Assembly (NCBI GenBank): GCA_964465145.1
Contig: CAYXJR010000038.1
Coordinates: 1-40,184 of the forward strand
DNA length: 40,184 nucleotides
DNA from: JAUVKA01 sp964465145
GTDB taxonomy: Bacteria > Bacteroidota > Bacteroidia > Bacteroidales > UBA12481
Direction of reading: 5' to 3'
Below are positions 1 to 9,400 of this stretch, piece by piece (within the stretch, counting starts at the first letter, position 1; every line of letters begins with the position of its first letter). The notes beneath the pieces are model-generated. The model saw nothing but the letters and a program-made list of their open reading frames with translations. It searched no databases and was not told the origin of the DNA. Position numbers and translations under genes: made by a program.

Positions 1-29
1 GTTATTTGCTAAAAACGATACATTCCTAA

Positions 30-171
30 TTGCGAAAAAATGTACATTGTTATTTACCGTTTACAGCAGTTCAATGGAAACTGAAGAATATTAGAAATTT
101 AATGAAATCGAATCCAGAAAAGCAAAGAGAATTAATACAAAAACTGGAATCCCTCCTCTCTGATTACTAAG
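30..171 (+). pseudogene. C-terminal remnant of an unidentified gene
   Basis: An open frame without a start codon runs from just after an in-frame stop at 27-29 to a TAA at 169-171. It encodes a charged helical tail that includes NIRNLMKSNPEKQRELIQKL and ends in SLLSDY. The composition looks like a genuine protein C-terminus rather than random sequence, but the body of the gene is absent: an in-frame stop lies immediately upstream, with the window edge beyond it. I do not recognise the family. A nucleotidyltransferase- or toxin-type C-terminus is only a guess. It may be an intact gene end with one frameshift close to the left edge, or a fragment left by rearrangement. Confidence 0.3.
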
Positions 172-264
172 GTGAATCGACAAAAACCAGGAGTCAATTT
201 TTTTGAGAATGCAACAATGAGAAGGCATCTATATTTTGAATATCTCAACAAATAAAGGTAACTT

Positions 265-290
265 GGTGAGGAAGATTGTGAAAAAGTGAC
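265..290 (+). repeat. 26-bp direct repeat, copy 1
   Basis: This 26-mer, starting GGTGAGGAAGATTGTGAAAA, recurs at 1125-1150 with two differences. The two copies bracket the ORF6N gene. In this copy it can be read as a protein-like tail, GEEDCEKVTGDE, ending at TGA, but no open frame leads into it. It may be duplicated flanking DNA left by insertion of the ORF6N cassette, or a dispersed intergenic repeat. Confidence 0.55.
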
Positions 291-425
291 GGGTGACGAG
301 TGACCAGTGACAGGTGACAGAAAAAATAACTGGATAACCGGATAACCGACATCTGACAACTGACTGCTTATTGCGGGTTGCGAGTTGCAGGGTAATAATA
401 ACGAGTAACTGGATAACTGAGTAAC
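286..425. repeat. Cluster of short-period tandem repeats
   Basis: Several degenerate tandem arrays follow each other: GTGACNG units (about 286-320), GGATAACC units (332-348), GGGTTGC units (374-388) and GAGTAACT-like units (about 399-425). Periods are 7-8 bp. No gene is visible between the tail at 171 and the ORF6N gene at 451, so these arrays fill most of that gap. Related words, some in reverse complement, recur elsewhere in the window near gene ends. Confidence 0.75.
332..388 (+). repeat. 57-bp direct repeat, copy 1
   Basis: Positions 332-388 match 3328-3384 over 57 bp with only two substitutions. The unit is itself built from shorter words: a doubled GGATAACC, then ACATCTGACAACTGACTGCTT, shown here as two parts around CAACTGACTG, then a doubled GGGTTGC. 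The second copy starts 5 bp outside the right end of the insertion sequence. The pair therefore flanks the ORF6N-IS block and could recombine to delete it. Confidence 0.8.
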
Positions 426-450
426 TTAATAATAAATTGTAAATTGTTAA

Positions 451-1011
451 TTATTCATCTCCCGGCGTTTTAAACCCTACTCGCTTCCTGTTCTTTTGGT
501 CGAGTTCTTGTTGTTTAGCTACTTCAAACTGCCTGATGTATTTAAAAATCAACATTATCTTGTCGTCCTGCTCGATGCCTTTTCTTTCCAGTTGATCTAA
601 TTTCTTCAGGATTTCATTGTGCGTTTCCAGCATTTCACGTATTTTTGTAAATACCCTGATGATCTGGATATTGACCATTATTGCAGTGTCGCTGTTTAAA
701 ACACTTGACAACATAGCCACACCTTGTTCGGTAAAAACCAGTGGTGGCTTACGTAAACCCATCTTTTCCTTATTGGATATCACAATTTGTGATTTCCAAT
801 TCGAAAATTCCTCCTGATTCATCTGAAACATAAAGTCATAAGGAAAACGTTTAGCATTCCTCTTAACTGCCTGGTTCAAAACCCTTGTTTCAACCCCATA
901 TAATTCAGCTAAATCACGGTCTATCATAACTTTCCTTCCTCTGATCATATAAATCTTGTTTATGATATTCTCGTCTGGAAGGACTTGTGTATTTCCGCAT
1001 TTTCTTTCCAT
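451..1011 (-). CDS. ORF6N-domain DNA-binding protein
   Basis: A 186-residue cytoplasmic protein. Residues about 14-100 match the ORF6N domain, related to the KilA-N and BRO domains of phage and plasmid proteins. Key stretches are IYMIRGRKVMIDRDLAELYG, the RFPYDFMFQM segment and LVFTEQGVAMLSSVLNS. The C-terminal half (about 110-175) is a charged helix that probably forms a coiled coil. In the family the N-terminal domain is thought to bind DNA; a precise role is not established, and many chromosomal copies are stand-alone genes of phage or mobile origin. Length is typical. It stands alone between a repeat cluster and an insertion sequence, with 26-bp repeats on either side, which fits a cargo or relic gene of mobile DNA. 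The ATG at 1009-1011 is the natural start. Confidence 0.9.
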   Translation of the reverse strand: MERKCGNTQVLPDENIINKIYMIRGRKVMIDRDLAELYGVETRVLNQAVKRNAKRFPYDFMFQMNQEEFSNWKSQIVISNKEKMGLRKPPLVFTEQGVAMLSSVLNSDTAIMVNIQIIRVFTKIREMLETHNEILKKLDQLERKGIEQDDKIMLIFKYIRQFEVAKQQELDQKNRKRVGFKTPGDE

Positions 1012-1124
1012 AATAGTCTAATTGTTAGTAGAAGAATAATTTCTAATTGAGCTTCATTAATAATAGATGTGAAAAGTGGGTAGTCTTGGAAAAACTATTA
1101 ACAATTTAATAGGAATAAAACGGT

Positions 1125-1150
1125 GGTGAGGAAGATCGTGAAAGAGTGAC
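1125..1150 (+). repeat. 26-bp direct repeat, copy 2
   Basis: This is the second copy of the 26-mer at 265-290 (two mismatches). It lies upstream of the ORF6N gene and 30 bp left of the left inverted repeat of the insertion sequence. Confidence 0.55.
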
Positions 1151-1482
1151 TCATTGACAAAGACGCAACACCCAATACGCCCCGACAAGTCAGCGATCTT
1201 TTAGTAATTTGAATTTTAGCCATTTCCTTGTGTCCATTGTTGTCATGACCTTGAATTACAGGTTATTATGCAATTATTTGTCGTCGGTTTAAGTTGCATT
1301 ATCTCAATAAATAAATGGCGGTACATCTTTATTGTTCTTGCCTAAATATAATACAATTATTTTCTTTTGGATTGTCTTAAGCCTTTAATACAGTGGATTT
1401 GAGTTTACAGCTGTTTAGTGAGATTTTTATTATTATATGATAATACCGCCATATATTATTTTAGTTAGTCAAAACTTTTTAT

Positions 1483-1490
1483 TATCTTTG
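1483..1490 (+). promoter_or_regulatory. Candidate -7 box of the transposase promoter
   Basis: TATCTTTG fits the Bacteroidetes -7 consensus TAnnTTTG and lies 15 bp before the ATG at 1505. The matching -33 element is weak: only TTAG occurs about 18 bp upstream. The leader would be very short. Confidence 0.3.
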
Positions 1491-1504
1491 ACCTATTAAA
1501 ATGT

Positions 1505-1930
1505 ATGACTATGATAAAAATTAAAGGCACCAGCAGAAAATCTTTTGAGATAAATGAAGAAGACAAGTTAGGAATGAAATTTGGCATGCTTGTCGAAGGC
1601 CACCTCCATGGTGTTGAGTATGCCCTGGAGAAATATGGATATAGTGAGCAACGGTATTATCAGCTTTTAAAGGCTTATAAAGAAAATGGGGCAGAAGGTT
1701 TGAGAGATAAGAAGCGGGGCTCACACACGCAACCTGTAAGGAGTAAAGACGTTATTAACCAGATCATCAGGCTTCGATTTTTGGACCCCCTATCAAGTGC
1801 TGAGGTAATTGCTCAGAAAATGAAGCAAACCGGTTATAAGGTCAGTGTCCGTAGTGTTGAGCGGACAATAACAGAATTTGGACTTCAAAAAAAACTCATA
1901 GCCTCAATCCCAAAAACAAACAGGAAGTAA
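1505..1930 (+). CDS. IS transposase, N-terminal helix-turn-helix frame
   Basis: A 141-residue ORF encoding the DNA-binding part of the transposase. Residues about 20-60 form a helix-turn-helix region with the YGYSEQRYYQLLKAYKENGA segment. It is followed by the RDKKRGSHTQPVRS linker and a second helical region (about 80-125) resembling winged-helix recognition domains that bind IS ends. The zero-frame product ends at TAA 1928-1930. However, the run of eight A at 1887-1894 lets the reading frame slip by -1 into the DDE frame, which would give a fusion of about 590 residues. On its own this frame could make a truncated protein that competes for the IS ends, as shown for other frameshifting IS; that role is inferred here. 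Confidence 0.8.
   Translation: MTMIKIKGTSRKSFEINEEDKLGMKFGMLVEGHLHGVEYALEKYGYSEQRYYQLLKAYKENGAEGLRDKKRGSHTQPVRSKDVINQIIRLRFLDPLSSAEVIAQKMKQTGYKVSVRSVERTITEFGLQKKLIASIPKTNRK
1887..1894 (+). promoter_or_regulatory. A8 slippery run for -1 frameshift
   Basis: Eight consecutive A (CTTC-A8-CTC) sit at the end of the HTH frame. A shift of -1 here continues as THSLNPKNKQEVKKVETV into the catalytic frame with no stop. The geometry fits programmed ribosomal or transcriptional slippage, but a simple disabling mutation gives the same sequence. Confidence 0.55.
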
Positions 1931-3282
1931 AAAAGGTTGAGACAGTTATTAGCAAACGCCAGAACAGGGCTATAACTGTTAACAAGACCAGCAATGAGAG
2001 AAAGTTCAGGGATATCATATCTAATAAGGTCAGTAGTACAATGGTTGGGTTGTGGTTCCTTGCAGCAGAACACCTGCGATTGGGAAGCTGGGATTTAATT
2101 AAAGGGTATGCTGGTGGTGACGACCTAGATATTAGTCCCCGAATTGCTATGCAGATAGTCAATGAAGCAGCCATTTGCAAGAATCGGGTCAGAAAGAATA
2201 ATTACATATCCCATCAAGGATTTGAACTATTAAACGGGCTAAGTTTTTTGGCCAGTGACGTAGAGGTACATAATTTTTTTGACGAGCATACTGTTGCCCA
2301 GGCACAAGCACTACAGGAGACTTTAGCAAAAATACGGCATAACAACGGCCACTACAAAGGAGATGTTATAGCTATTGACCCTCATCGTATTGTCTCTACG
2401 AGCAAGCGAATAATGCCCAAAAAGAAAAAACAGCCCAATGAGCCTTCACGAAAAATGCTGCAAACATTTTTCTCTTTGGATACTGAAACAGGGCAGCCTA
2501 TTGGCTGCGGGATTGGTACTACTGGGGTAAATACAACAAAGGCCACACTTGACCTTCTCAACCTCACTAATAAGATTAAGCATAACAAGGCTCTGATTCT
2601 TGCCGACAAGGAGCACTTTACCAGAGGGTTAATAAGTGGCATCAATACCTCAAATCAATTTGAGTATTTAGTGCCTGCAATATTTACAACAAGAATTAAA
2701 AAGATTGCAGAATCTCTCGACTATAAAAGAAAATGGGCTGGATATGCGATTGCGGAAACCAACTTCAATTTTAATGATAACAAGGAGGAATATAGGCTTA
2801 TCGTTCAAAGAGAAGGAGAAGTTGAAGGAGAATATAAATACATGCCATTTTTAGCTTTATCAGACAAACCGGCTGTAACATTATTGTGTGACAAGTATAA
2901 GGAAAGGTGGTCGATTGAAGAGTTCTTTAACTTTGATGGGGCAATGGGTTTTGACAGGGCTTCAACATTTAACCTAAACATCAGGTACGGGAAGATGTCA
3001 TTGGCCCTTTTAGCACAGGCAGCAACATATCAATTAAGACAAAAACTTGAAAAACCATATAGTCGATGGAACGCAATACATTTATCGGATGCAATTTTTA
3101 ATAAAATTGATGGCGATATCCGTGTTGAAAATGATACAATCATCGTTATCAGCTACAACCTGCCAAAAGAATTTGGGCTCCATAAAGCTTACCAAAACCT
3201 ACCTCAAAAATTATCAGATGAAGAAATAAACCCGAAGATACCTTGGCTTTATGATTTTAAACTGGATTTTAGGTTTAAATAA
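1894..3282 (+). CDS. IS transposase, DDE catalytic frame
   Basis: This frame is -1 relative to the HTH frame. It is open from the A8 slip site to TAA at 3280-3282; the first in-frame ATG is at 2041, giving 413 residues. The DDE triad can be placed as Asp in VIAIDPHRIV, Asp in ALILADKEHF and Glu in YKERWSIEEFF. The last fits the IS4-type Y-x2-R-x3-E signature, although the usual downstream Lys is replaced (a Gly follows at that spacing). RNase-H-like strands surround these residues. Codons upstream of 2041 (QEVKKVETVISKRQNRAI) are protein-like, which supports translation as a fusion with the upstream frame rather than a separate start at 2041. No internal stop or second frameshift is seen, so the element may be functional. 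Confidence 0.8.
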   Translation, partial: THSLNPKNKQEVKKVETVISKRQNRAITVNKTSNERKFRDIISNKVSSTMVGLWFLAAEHLRLGSWDLIKGYAGGDDLDISPRIAMQIVNEAAICKNRVRKNNYISHQGFELLNGLSFLASDVEVHNFFDEHTVAQAQALQETLAKIRHNNGHYKGDVIAIDPHRIVSTSKRIMPKKKKQPNEPSRKMLQTFFSLDTETGQPIGCGIGTTGVNTTKATLDLLNLTNKIKHNKALILADKEHFTRGLISGINTSNQFEYLVPAIFTTRIKKIAESLDYKRKWAGYAIAETNFNFNDNKEEYRLIVQREGEVEGEYKYMPFLALSDKPAVTLLCDKYKERWSIEEFFNFDGAMGFDRASTFNLNIRYGKMSLALLAQAATYQLRQKLEKPYSRWNAIHLSDAIFNKIDGDIRVENDTIIVISYNLPKEFGLHKAYQNLPQKLSDEEINPKIPWLYDFKLDFRFK

Positions 3283-3327
3283 CTAAAATAAATACCTTCG
3301 AAAAGATCGCTGATTATATCGGGAAAG

Positions 3328-3384
3328 GGATAACCGGATAACCGACATCTGACAACTGACTGCTTGTTGCGGGTTGCGGGTTGC
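3328..3384 (+). repeat. 57-bp direct repeat, copy 2
   Basis: This is the second copy of the 332-388 unit, differing at two positions. It begins 5 bp outside the right inverted repeat of the insertion sequence. Confidence 0.8.
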
Positions 3385-3410
3385 GTGAAATAAAACGTTT
3401 AACTGATGAG

Positions 3411-3453
3411 CCGATTATCTGATTATCCGATTCTCTGATTCTCCGATTCTCCG
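3411..3453. repeat. Octamer tandem repeat CCGATTCT/CTGATTAT
   Basis: Five to six degenerate copies of an 8-bp unit (CCGATTAT, CTGATTAT, CCGATTCT, CTGATTCT, CCGATTCT). The array ends 1-2 bp before the stop codon of the UPF0182 gene. Confidence 0.8.
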
Positions 3454-3454
3454 C

Positions 3455-6259
3455 TCAATTCCCCTTCAGCCTCTCCAACGCCCTCTGCAGCTGCTCGAGT
3501 GCTGATGCGGCTTCCTGGAATTTCTTCTGCTGCATCAGTTCCAGGTAGTCATCAAAGGCCTTCCCCGCCCTCTCGATCAAATCGCGGGTGCTGATATCCA
3601 ATTCCGCTGCGTCTTCTTCTCCGGAAGGCTGCAGGGCTGCCGATTCTGCATATAGCCCCTTCAGGGCTTCTTCAAAACTCCCGGCATAGCTTAGGTTATC
3701 GTTATGCATTACTGCCACCAGCCGGAGCTCGGGATAAGCCGAAGTTTCCGACTGCAGGTAGATCGGCTCAACATATAACAATGTGCTGTCAATTGGTATA
3801 ACCAGAACATTTCCCCGTATTACATTAGAGCCTCTCTGATCCCAGAGGGTAAGCTGGCCTGACAGGTATGAATCCTGGTCGATCTTTGTCTCCACCTGCT
3901 GGGTACCGAGTATCATCTTTTCCTTCGGGAATTTATAGGCCAGGAACCGCCCGTAATCATCCCCGTCGCACAAGCCTGCTATCCAGCCTATCATTACCTG
4001 CTTGTTTTTAGGTGTAAACGGCTGGATAAGGGCAAATTCCATATTTTCGTTACCTGGCTGTTGCCACATTATATAATAGGGTTCAACAGGTTGGACATTG
4101 TTATAGTATTTTTCTGTTGCCCTCACCCACAGGTCTTCCTGGTTGTAAAAAACAGCAGGATCAGTCATGTGGTACTTTGAATATACCAGGCCCTGTATTA
4201 GCAGCATATCTGCGGGATACCTTATATGCTCCCTGAGGCCTGCCGGCATTTCCGACCGGTCCTTAAGCATCTCCGGGAAAATCTTTTTATAAACCTGTAA
4301 AAGGGGATCTTCATCTTCGAAAATATAGAAATTAACCTCCCCGGAGTAGGCATCAACAGTAATTTTTATTGAATTGCGGATGTAGTTTTGCCCGTTCAGC
4401 TGCTGGCTTACCCTCCCGAAATGGCTCCGCTCAACGTTCCCCTGCTCATAACCTATCCTCTCTGCAGAGGAAAATGGCTCACTATACGGGTAATAATGTG
4501 ATGAAGTATATGCATCAACCATCCAGTACATCCTGCCTTCATTCAGAACGATGTAGGGGTCATCATCAAAACTCAGGAAAGGGGCAAGTGTCTGAAGCCT
4601 GTCATTGATCTGCCGGTGGAACATCAGGCGGCTTTCTTTGGCCGGGTAACCGGAAAGGAAAAAACGGGTGCCTCCAAACCTGGAGCCATAAAGGAACTTC
4701 CTCCACAGGCCAGTGATCTGAACACCTCCATTACCTTCATAACGGGAATAAACATTGCTTTCCCCGCTTGGATAATCAAATTCCTCTTCTTTTGAATTTA
4801 CCACAACAAATTCGTCAGTCTGCTCACCATAGTAAACTTCAGGCCTGCTAACCTTAAGCTCATCGTACTTACTTACCGGGGGGATATCCTTAACGAGAAG
4901 CTGAGGAAGGCCTTCTGATGTGAATTCATTTACCCGGTTGAGGGCCAGGCCATAGCCATGGGTGTATTTAAAACGCTTGTTGACAAATGTCTGGCTTTCA
5001 ATAGGCAGGTTGCCTGTTTCCATTTCACGGGCAGATATCATTACCTGGCTGTATGAACCACCTATCATGTACCTGTCAATGTCAACATCGGTAAATTCAT
5101 AATAAAGCCTGATCTCCTGGAATTGCTTAAAAACGGCATCAAGGGCCCTGTAATCCCATAATCTTATGTTGTTTAGCAGATTTTCGTTCTGCCTGACAAT
5201 ATCTTCAGTAAATTCCTCAGAAACAGGAAACTCATTCTCCTCAATATGGTCCAGCTTGAAACCATATCGTGTAAATTCAATATTATTTTCGATAAAGGGT
5301 CTTTCAACTGTTATTTCATTGGGCTCAACTTTTAACCATTGCAGCAAAGCAGGCACAAAAGCCAGGCACAAAAGCCACAAGGAGAATACAATTGCAGGAA
5401 CAGTATACAAACCGGGAAGCTTCCCAACTTTATCCTTAGCGGTAAAAAGCCCTGTTATCCATTTCCTTGCAGATGGAATTATCATTATTACACCGGCCAG
5501 CGCTGTTATTACAGCCATTACCATAAACATCGGCATCCTTATGTTGGCATCGGTCCATCCGGGACCGGATACAATTCCCTGGGTTGAATACATAAGGGCA
5601 AATCTGTCGATAAATTTACCATAGGCAAGCACCAGCAGGAGGATCCCCCCGGAAAGGTATAGCGACTTTACCTGGCTAAAACCATCGCTGAGGATCAGGT
5701 ATTGACTGCTTCCTTTGGAAACAGCTGTAAAACTGACCAGCAGGGACGCGATAAAAGCAATAATAATAAGAATTAAAAGAAGCCCGTATATCATTCTCAG
5801 GAAGGGATAGGTAAACATATAAAACCCTGTTTCCATGTTTAGTATAGGGTCAGAAATAGTAGTAGGAACCCTATTCAGGAACATTAGGATAATTTCCCAG
5901 TCTGAATACAGCATAAGGGAACTTATCACTGCACCGGCAATGACCGCAGAATACCGGATTATTCTTTGCCATCCTCTTTTCAGGCTGTATGTAAGCAGGA
6001 AAATAACCAGAGCACCAAATATCAAAGCTCCAGTAAATAAAAATATTTTGGTGGTCCATACCGTCCAGAACCTGTGATTGTAGCCAAGCTCGTCGAACCA
6101 TAACTTTTCAGACCAGAATCCCAGGAACCATGTAACAAGAATTGTCAGGATTGCCAACACGGCACCCGAAATGACAAGGCCCTTTCTTTTCAAACTTATC
6201 CCTCTGTAAACGAGAATTAAGGCAAGGGCAGCAAAAACTATAAATAGAGCAGCGTACAT
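3455..6259 (-). CDS. UPF0182 family large membrane protein
   Basis: A 934-residue protein matching UPF0182 (COG1615) in layout. There are about eight hydrophobic segments in the first 310 residues (near 3-22, 30-48, 69-90, 100-118, 150-180, 195-215, 240-262 and 283-305), then a large soluble domain (about 315-860) outside the membrane. The tail is acidic (SGEEDAAELD) and ends in a short coiled coil rich in Gln and Leu. Length is typical of the family. The biochemical role is unknown; the family is widespread in actinobacteria, cyanobacteria and others. It lies 91 bp downstream of the RND pump gene on the same strand, across a tandem-repeat spacer, so co-transcription is possible but not shown. 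The ATG at 6257-6259 directly precedes the first membrane helix. Confidence 0.9.
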   Translation of the reverse strand: MYAALFIVFAALALILVYRGISLKRKGLVISGAVLAILTILVTWFLGFWSEKLWFDELGYNHRFWTVWTTKIFLFTGALIFGALVIFLLTYSLKRGWQRIIRYSAVIAGAVISSLMLYSDWEIILMFLNRVPTTISDPILNMETGFYMFTYPFLRMIYGLLLILIIIAFIASLLVSFTAVSKGSSQYLILSDGFSQVKSLYLSGGILLLVLAYGKFIDRFALMYSTQGIVSGPGWTDANIRMPMFMVMAVITALAGVIMIIPSARKWITGLFTAKDKVGKLPGLYTVPAIVFSLWLLCLAFVPALLQWLKVEPNEITVERPFIENNIEFTRYGFKLDHIEENEFPVSEEFTEDIVRQNENLLNNIRLWDYRALDAVFKQFQEIRLYYEFTDVDIDRYMIGGSYSQVMISAREMETGNLPIESQTFVNKRFKYTHGYGLALNRVNEFTSEGLPQLLVKDIPPVSKYDELKVSRPEVYYGEQTDEFVVVNSKEEEFDYPSGESNVYSRYEGNGGVQITGLWRKFLYGSRFGGTRFFLSGYPAKESRLMFHRQINDRLQTLAPFLSFDDDPYIVLNEGRMYWMVDAYTSSHYYPYSEPFSSAERIGYEQGNVERSHFGRVSQQLNGQNYIRNSIKITVDAYSGEVNFYIFEDEDPLLQVYKKIFPEMLKDRSEMPAGLREHIRYPADMLLIQGLVYSKYHMTDPAVFYNQEDLWVRATEKYYNNVQPVEPYYIMWQQPGNENMEFALIQPFTPKNKQVMIGWIAGLCDGDDYGRFLAYKFPKEKMILGTQQVETKIDQDSYLSGQLTLWDQRGSNVIRGNVLVIPIDSTLLYVEPIYLQSETSAYPELRLVAVMHNDNLSYAGSFEEALKGLYAESAALQPSGEEDAAELDISTRDLIERAGKAFDDYLELMQQKKFQEAASALEQLQRALERLKGN

Positions 6260-6317
6260 AAGATGTGTTTTATTTATATAAATATAGCAAAAGGTGCATT
6301 AAGAATGAATAATTGTT

Positions 6318-6405
6318 AATGGTTACTGGTTACTCGTTACTGGTTACTGGTTACTCGTTATTGAAGACAACTGCCTGCTCCCTGCTCCCTGCTCCCTGCT
6401 CCCTA
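6318..6405. repeat. GTTACTGG and CTGCTCC tandem repeats
   Basis: Two adjacent arrays: an octamer GTTACTGG/GTTACTCG (about 6318-6362) and a heptamer CTGCTCC present four to five times (about 6371-6404). They fill the space downstream of the RND pump, and the last codons of the pump run into both arrays. Confidence 0.85.
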
Positions 6406-9400
6406 TTCACCACCCAATACAATCCGGGGATGATGAGCAGTGACAGGAACATAGAGATGCCCATGCCGCCTATCATTGATATGGCCAGGGGCTGCAACAT
6501 CTCAGAACCTTCCCCGATGGCCAGTGCCAGCGGCAGGAAGGCGAAGATGGTCGCAAGTGTGGTCATAAGGATGGGCCTCAGCCTGACTTTCCCGGCCATG
6601 AAAAGGGCTGTTTTAACATCTGCAGCTTCTTCTGCAAGGTATTTTTCGGCATAATCGATAAGCAATATCCCATTATTGACCACAACGCCCACGATCATAA
6701 TCATTCCCATAAAAGCTGATATATCGAGAGGGATTTGGACTATCCATAACAACAGGAAAACCCCGCTGACTGATAAAACCGTTCCGATCAGGATAACAGT
6801 GGAGGTTCGGAATGACCTGAACTCAAAGAGTAAGATTGAAAAAACCAGCAGGATGCCAAAAATCAGTATGAGCATCAATTCGGAAAAAGCTTGCTGCTGG
6901 CTCTTATACTGCCCGCCCAGTTCAACGGTTACACCTGGCGGAAGATGAATATTCGCCAACATACCCTTTATATCATCTGTCAGGCCGCCAAGGTCACGGT
7001 CAGATATCTGTGCCTGGACATTGATAACCTGACTGAGGTTTTCGTGCTCAATATCGGTTTTGCCGGGTGTTTTTTCAATAGTAGCAACCTCCTCAAGGAA
7101 TAGAACCCGGTTGATGGATGACAGATAGATCGGCATCTTACCTATTTTCTCGGAATGGTCAAAATCAGCTTTAGGATAACGAACTCGGACAGGCACCATC
7201 TTCAGGCCCTCCATCATCTCTGTGGCCACATCGCCCCACAAAGCCATATGCACCGCATCACTAACCTCCTTCACCGATAACCCGTACCGTGTGGCTGCTT
7301 CGGGCTTCACCCTTATTGTCAGCTCAGGTTCACTCCCTGAGAAACCCCTGTAAACATCAACTGCTCCCTGTATCTGCTCCAGTGAATCAGCAATCTGCTG
7401 CGCCGTCTCCTGGATCAAAGAGATATTCTGTCCGAATACTTTTACAATGATAGGTGCAATCTCCCCGCTAAGGTCATTAAGGCGGTCGGGCAGGACCTGG
7501 AATAATTCAGGTTCTAGGCGCGGCTCCTGAGATTCATCAAAAGCACGTATATCATCCATAATCTCAAATGAGGTGCGTTTATGTCCCTTTTTCAGGTTGA
7601 TCACAAAATCCCCTTCATAAGCAGGTTTCCTCGGATGCGCAAGACTGCGCCCTACGCGCAGGGAATAGCCTTCAACCTCAGGGATAGTCATCACATAAGA
7701 GGCAATATTGCTCAGGATGCTGTTGGTCCCTTCGATGGAACTGCCCGGTGGCGCTATAAAATCATGTACAATCGTACCCTCATCCCATTCAGGCAAAAAA
7801 CCACTGGGGATACGCATATATGAAAAAACGGCAACCCCGCCGAGTATGGCTATAATCAGGAAGATAAAGAGAGGGAACCTTAAAAATCCCCTAAGCACTT
7901 TATGCTGAACCCTGACGAAAGCTGTCACCAGCCGTCCCGGTTTTTTCTTTTTTGTTGATATAAATACCGCAGCAAGTGCCGGTGTGAGAAAGACTGCCAG
8001 GATCATGGAAACAACCACAGCAATGGCCAGAGTGGATGCCAGGGCGCGGAAAAAGATACCCGGCACCCCCGTCAGGAAAACCAGGGGGATAAACACCACA
8101 AGCGTTGTAAGGGTTGCTCCCAGCAAGGGCGGGATTATTTCACCGCTGGCTTTAACCACTGCTTCTTTTTTCTCATAACCTTCTTCGAGGTACCTTTCGA
8201 TGTTTTCAATAACAACTATGGCATTATCCACCAATATCCCGATAGCCGCTGCCAGGCCGCCTAAACTCATCAGGTTTAGGTTCATGCCTAGCAGTTTGAT
8301 GAAGATAAAGGTGATCAGCAATGCAACCGGAATGATGACAATCGTGACCAGGGTTATGCGCAACCTCTTTAAAAACAGCAGCAGGATAAGAAATGTCAGA
8401 AAAGCCCCAAGGAAAATAGCATCCCTTACACTACTGATGGCACTCTTGATAAAATCCGTCATGTCGTACCATTTGGTGAGGCTGATATCCTGCGGGATAA
8501 CCTTGGAAAGCTCATCCAGCCTTTGCTGAACCTCCTTCATGATGGATACGGCATTCGTCCCGGGCTGTTTAATAATAGTAACCAGAACGGCTGGTTTTAG
8601 GTTGCTCTCGCAGGAGATAAAGGTCTCTTGCACAGCCGGTTCAACAGTTGCAATTTCCGAGAGGTAAACAGGTGTGGCTCCCTGGCGAGAAACGATGACC
8701 TGGTTGATATCACCGATATCCAGGAACCTGTTATCCGCTATATTCAGATATAATTTATTCGATTCATTAAGGCGGCCTACGTATTCCAGATTATTGGTGC
8801 TCCTGATCGCTTCTTCAACAGCGAGATAATCAAGGTGAAGAGCCGTCAGCTTCCTTGGATCAAGGTTGACCCAGTATTCGCGCTGGTGCCCTCCCATAAC
8901 TTCCACATTGAAAACCCCTGGGATGCTCGCCAGCCGTGGACGGATAGTGAATATAGCCACGTCACGAAGCTGCATCAGGTCCAGTTTATCAGAAGAAAGT
9001 GCATAACCGGCAACAGGATAAGTACTTGTGGTAAACCTTCTGACTTCCATGGAAACACCTGGAGGCAGCTCACTCTGGATACCGCTGATCTGTGCCTGAA
9101 CAAGCTGATAGGCCCTGAACATGTCCTGGTCCCATTGAAAATCAATGTCGATCTCAGCTGATCCGCGGCTGATACTGGTGCGAACGGTACGGACCCCTTC
9201 AACCATCATGGCTGCCTCTTCAATGGGCTTGGCCACTTCCATTTCCATCTCCTTGATCGGAGCAAGGCCATAATCCACCAAAACAGCAACACGTGGAAAA
9301 GTTGCATCGGGGAAAACACCCTGGGGGATATGGTAAACCAGGTACCCTCCGATGAGGGAAAGCAGAAGGGCCATAAAAATCATCGCCCTCCTGTTATCTA

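Larger units (their letters stand above)
1181..3323 (+). mobile_element. Insertion sequence of about 2.1 kb, DDE transposase
   Basis: The element is bounded by imperfect terminal inverted repeats. The left end reads CCCGACAAG then TCAGCGATCTTTT (1181-1202). The right end is AAAAGATCGCTGA then TTATATCGGG (3301-3323). The inner 13 bp are perfect complements and the outer CCCGA/TCGGG match, with a 1-nt length difference between them. The only genes inside are the two transposase frames. No clear target-site duplication is visible, so the outer boundary may be off by a few bases or the duplication has decayed. About 300 bp of non-coding DNA lies between the left end and the transposase, which is long for an IS. 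The family is uncertain; the C-terminal motif is of the IS4-like Y-x2-R-x3-E type. Confidence 0.75.

Noticed and set aside
286..425. CRISPR-like array from regular short repeats
   Set aside because: Units are 7-8 bp, directly adjacent, with no unique spacers and no cas genes nearby.
1171..3330. Target-site duplication around the insertion sequence
   Set aside because: Flanks AATACGC and AAAGGGA do not match; no direct repeat of 4-10 bp could be found at the ends.
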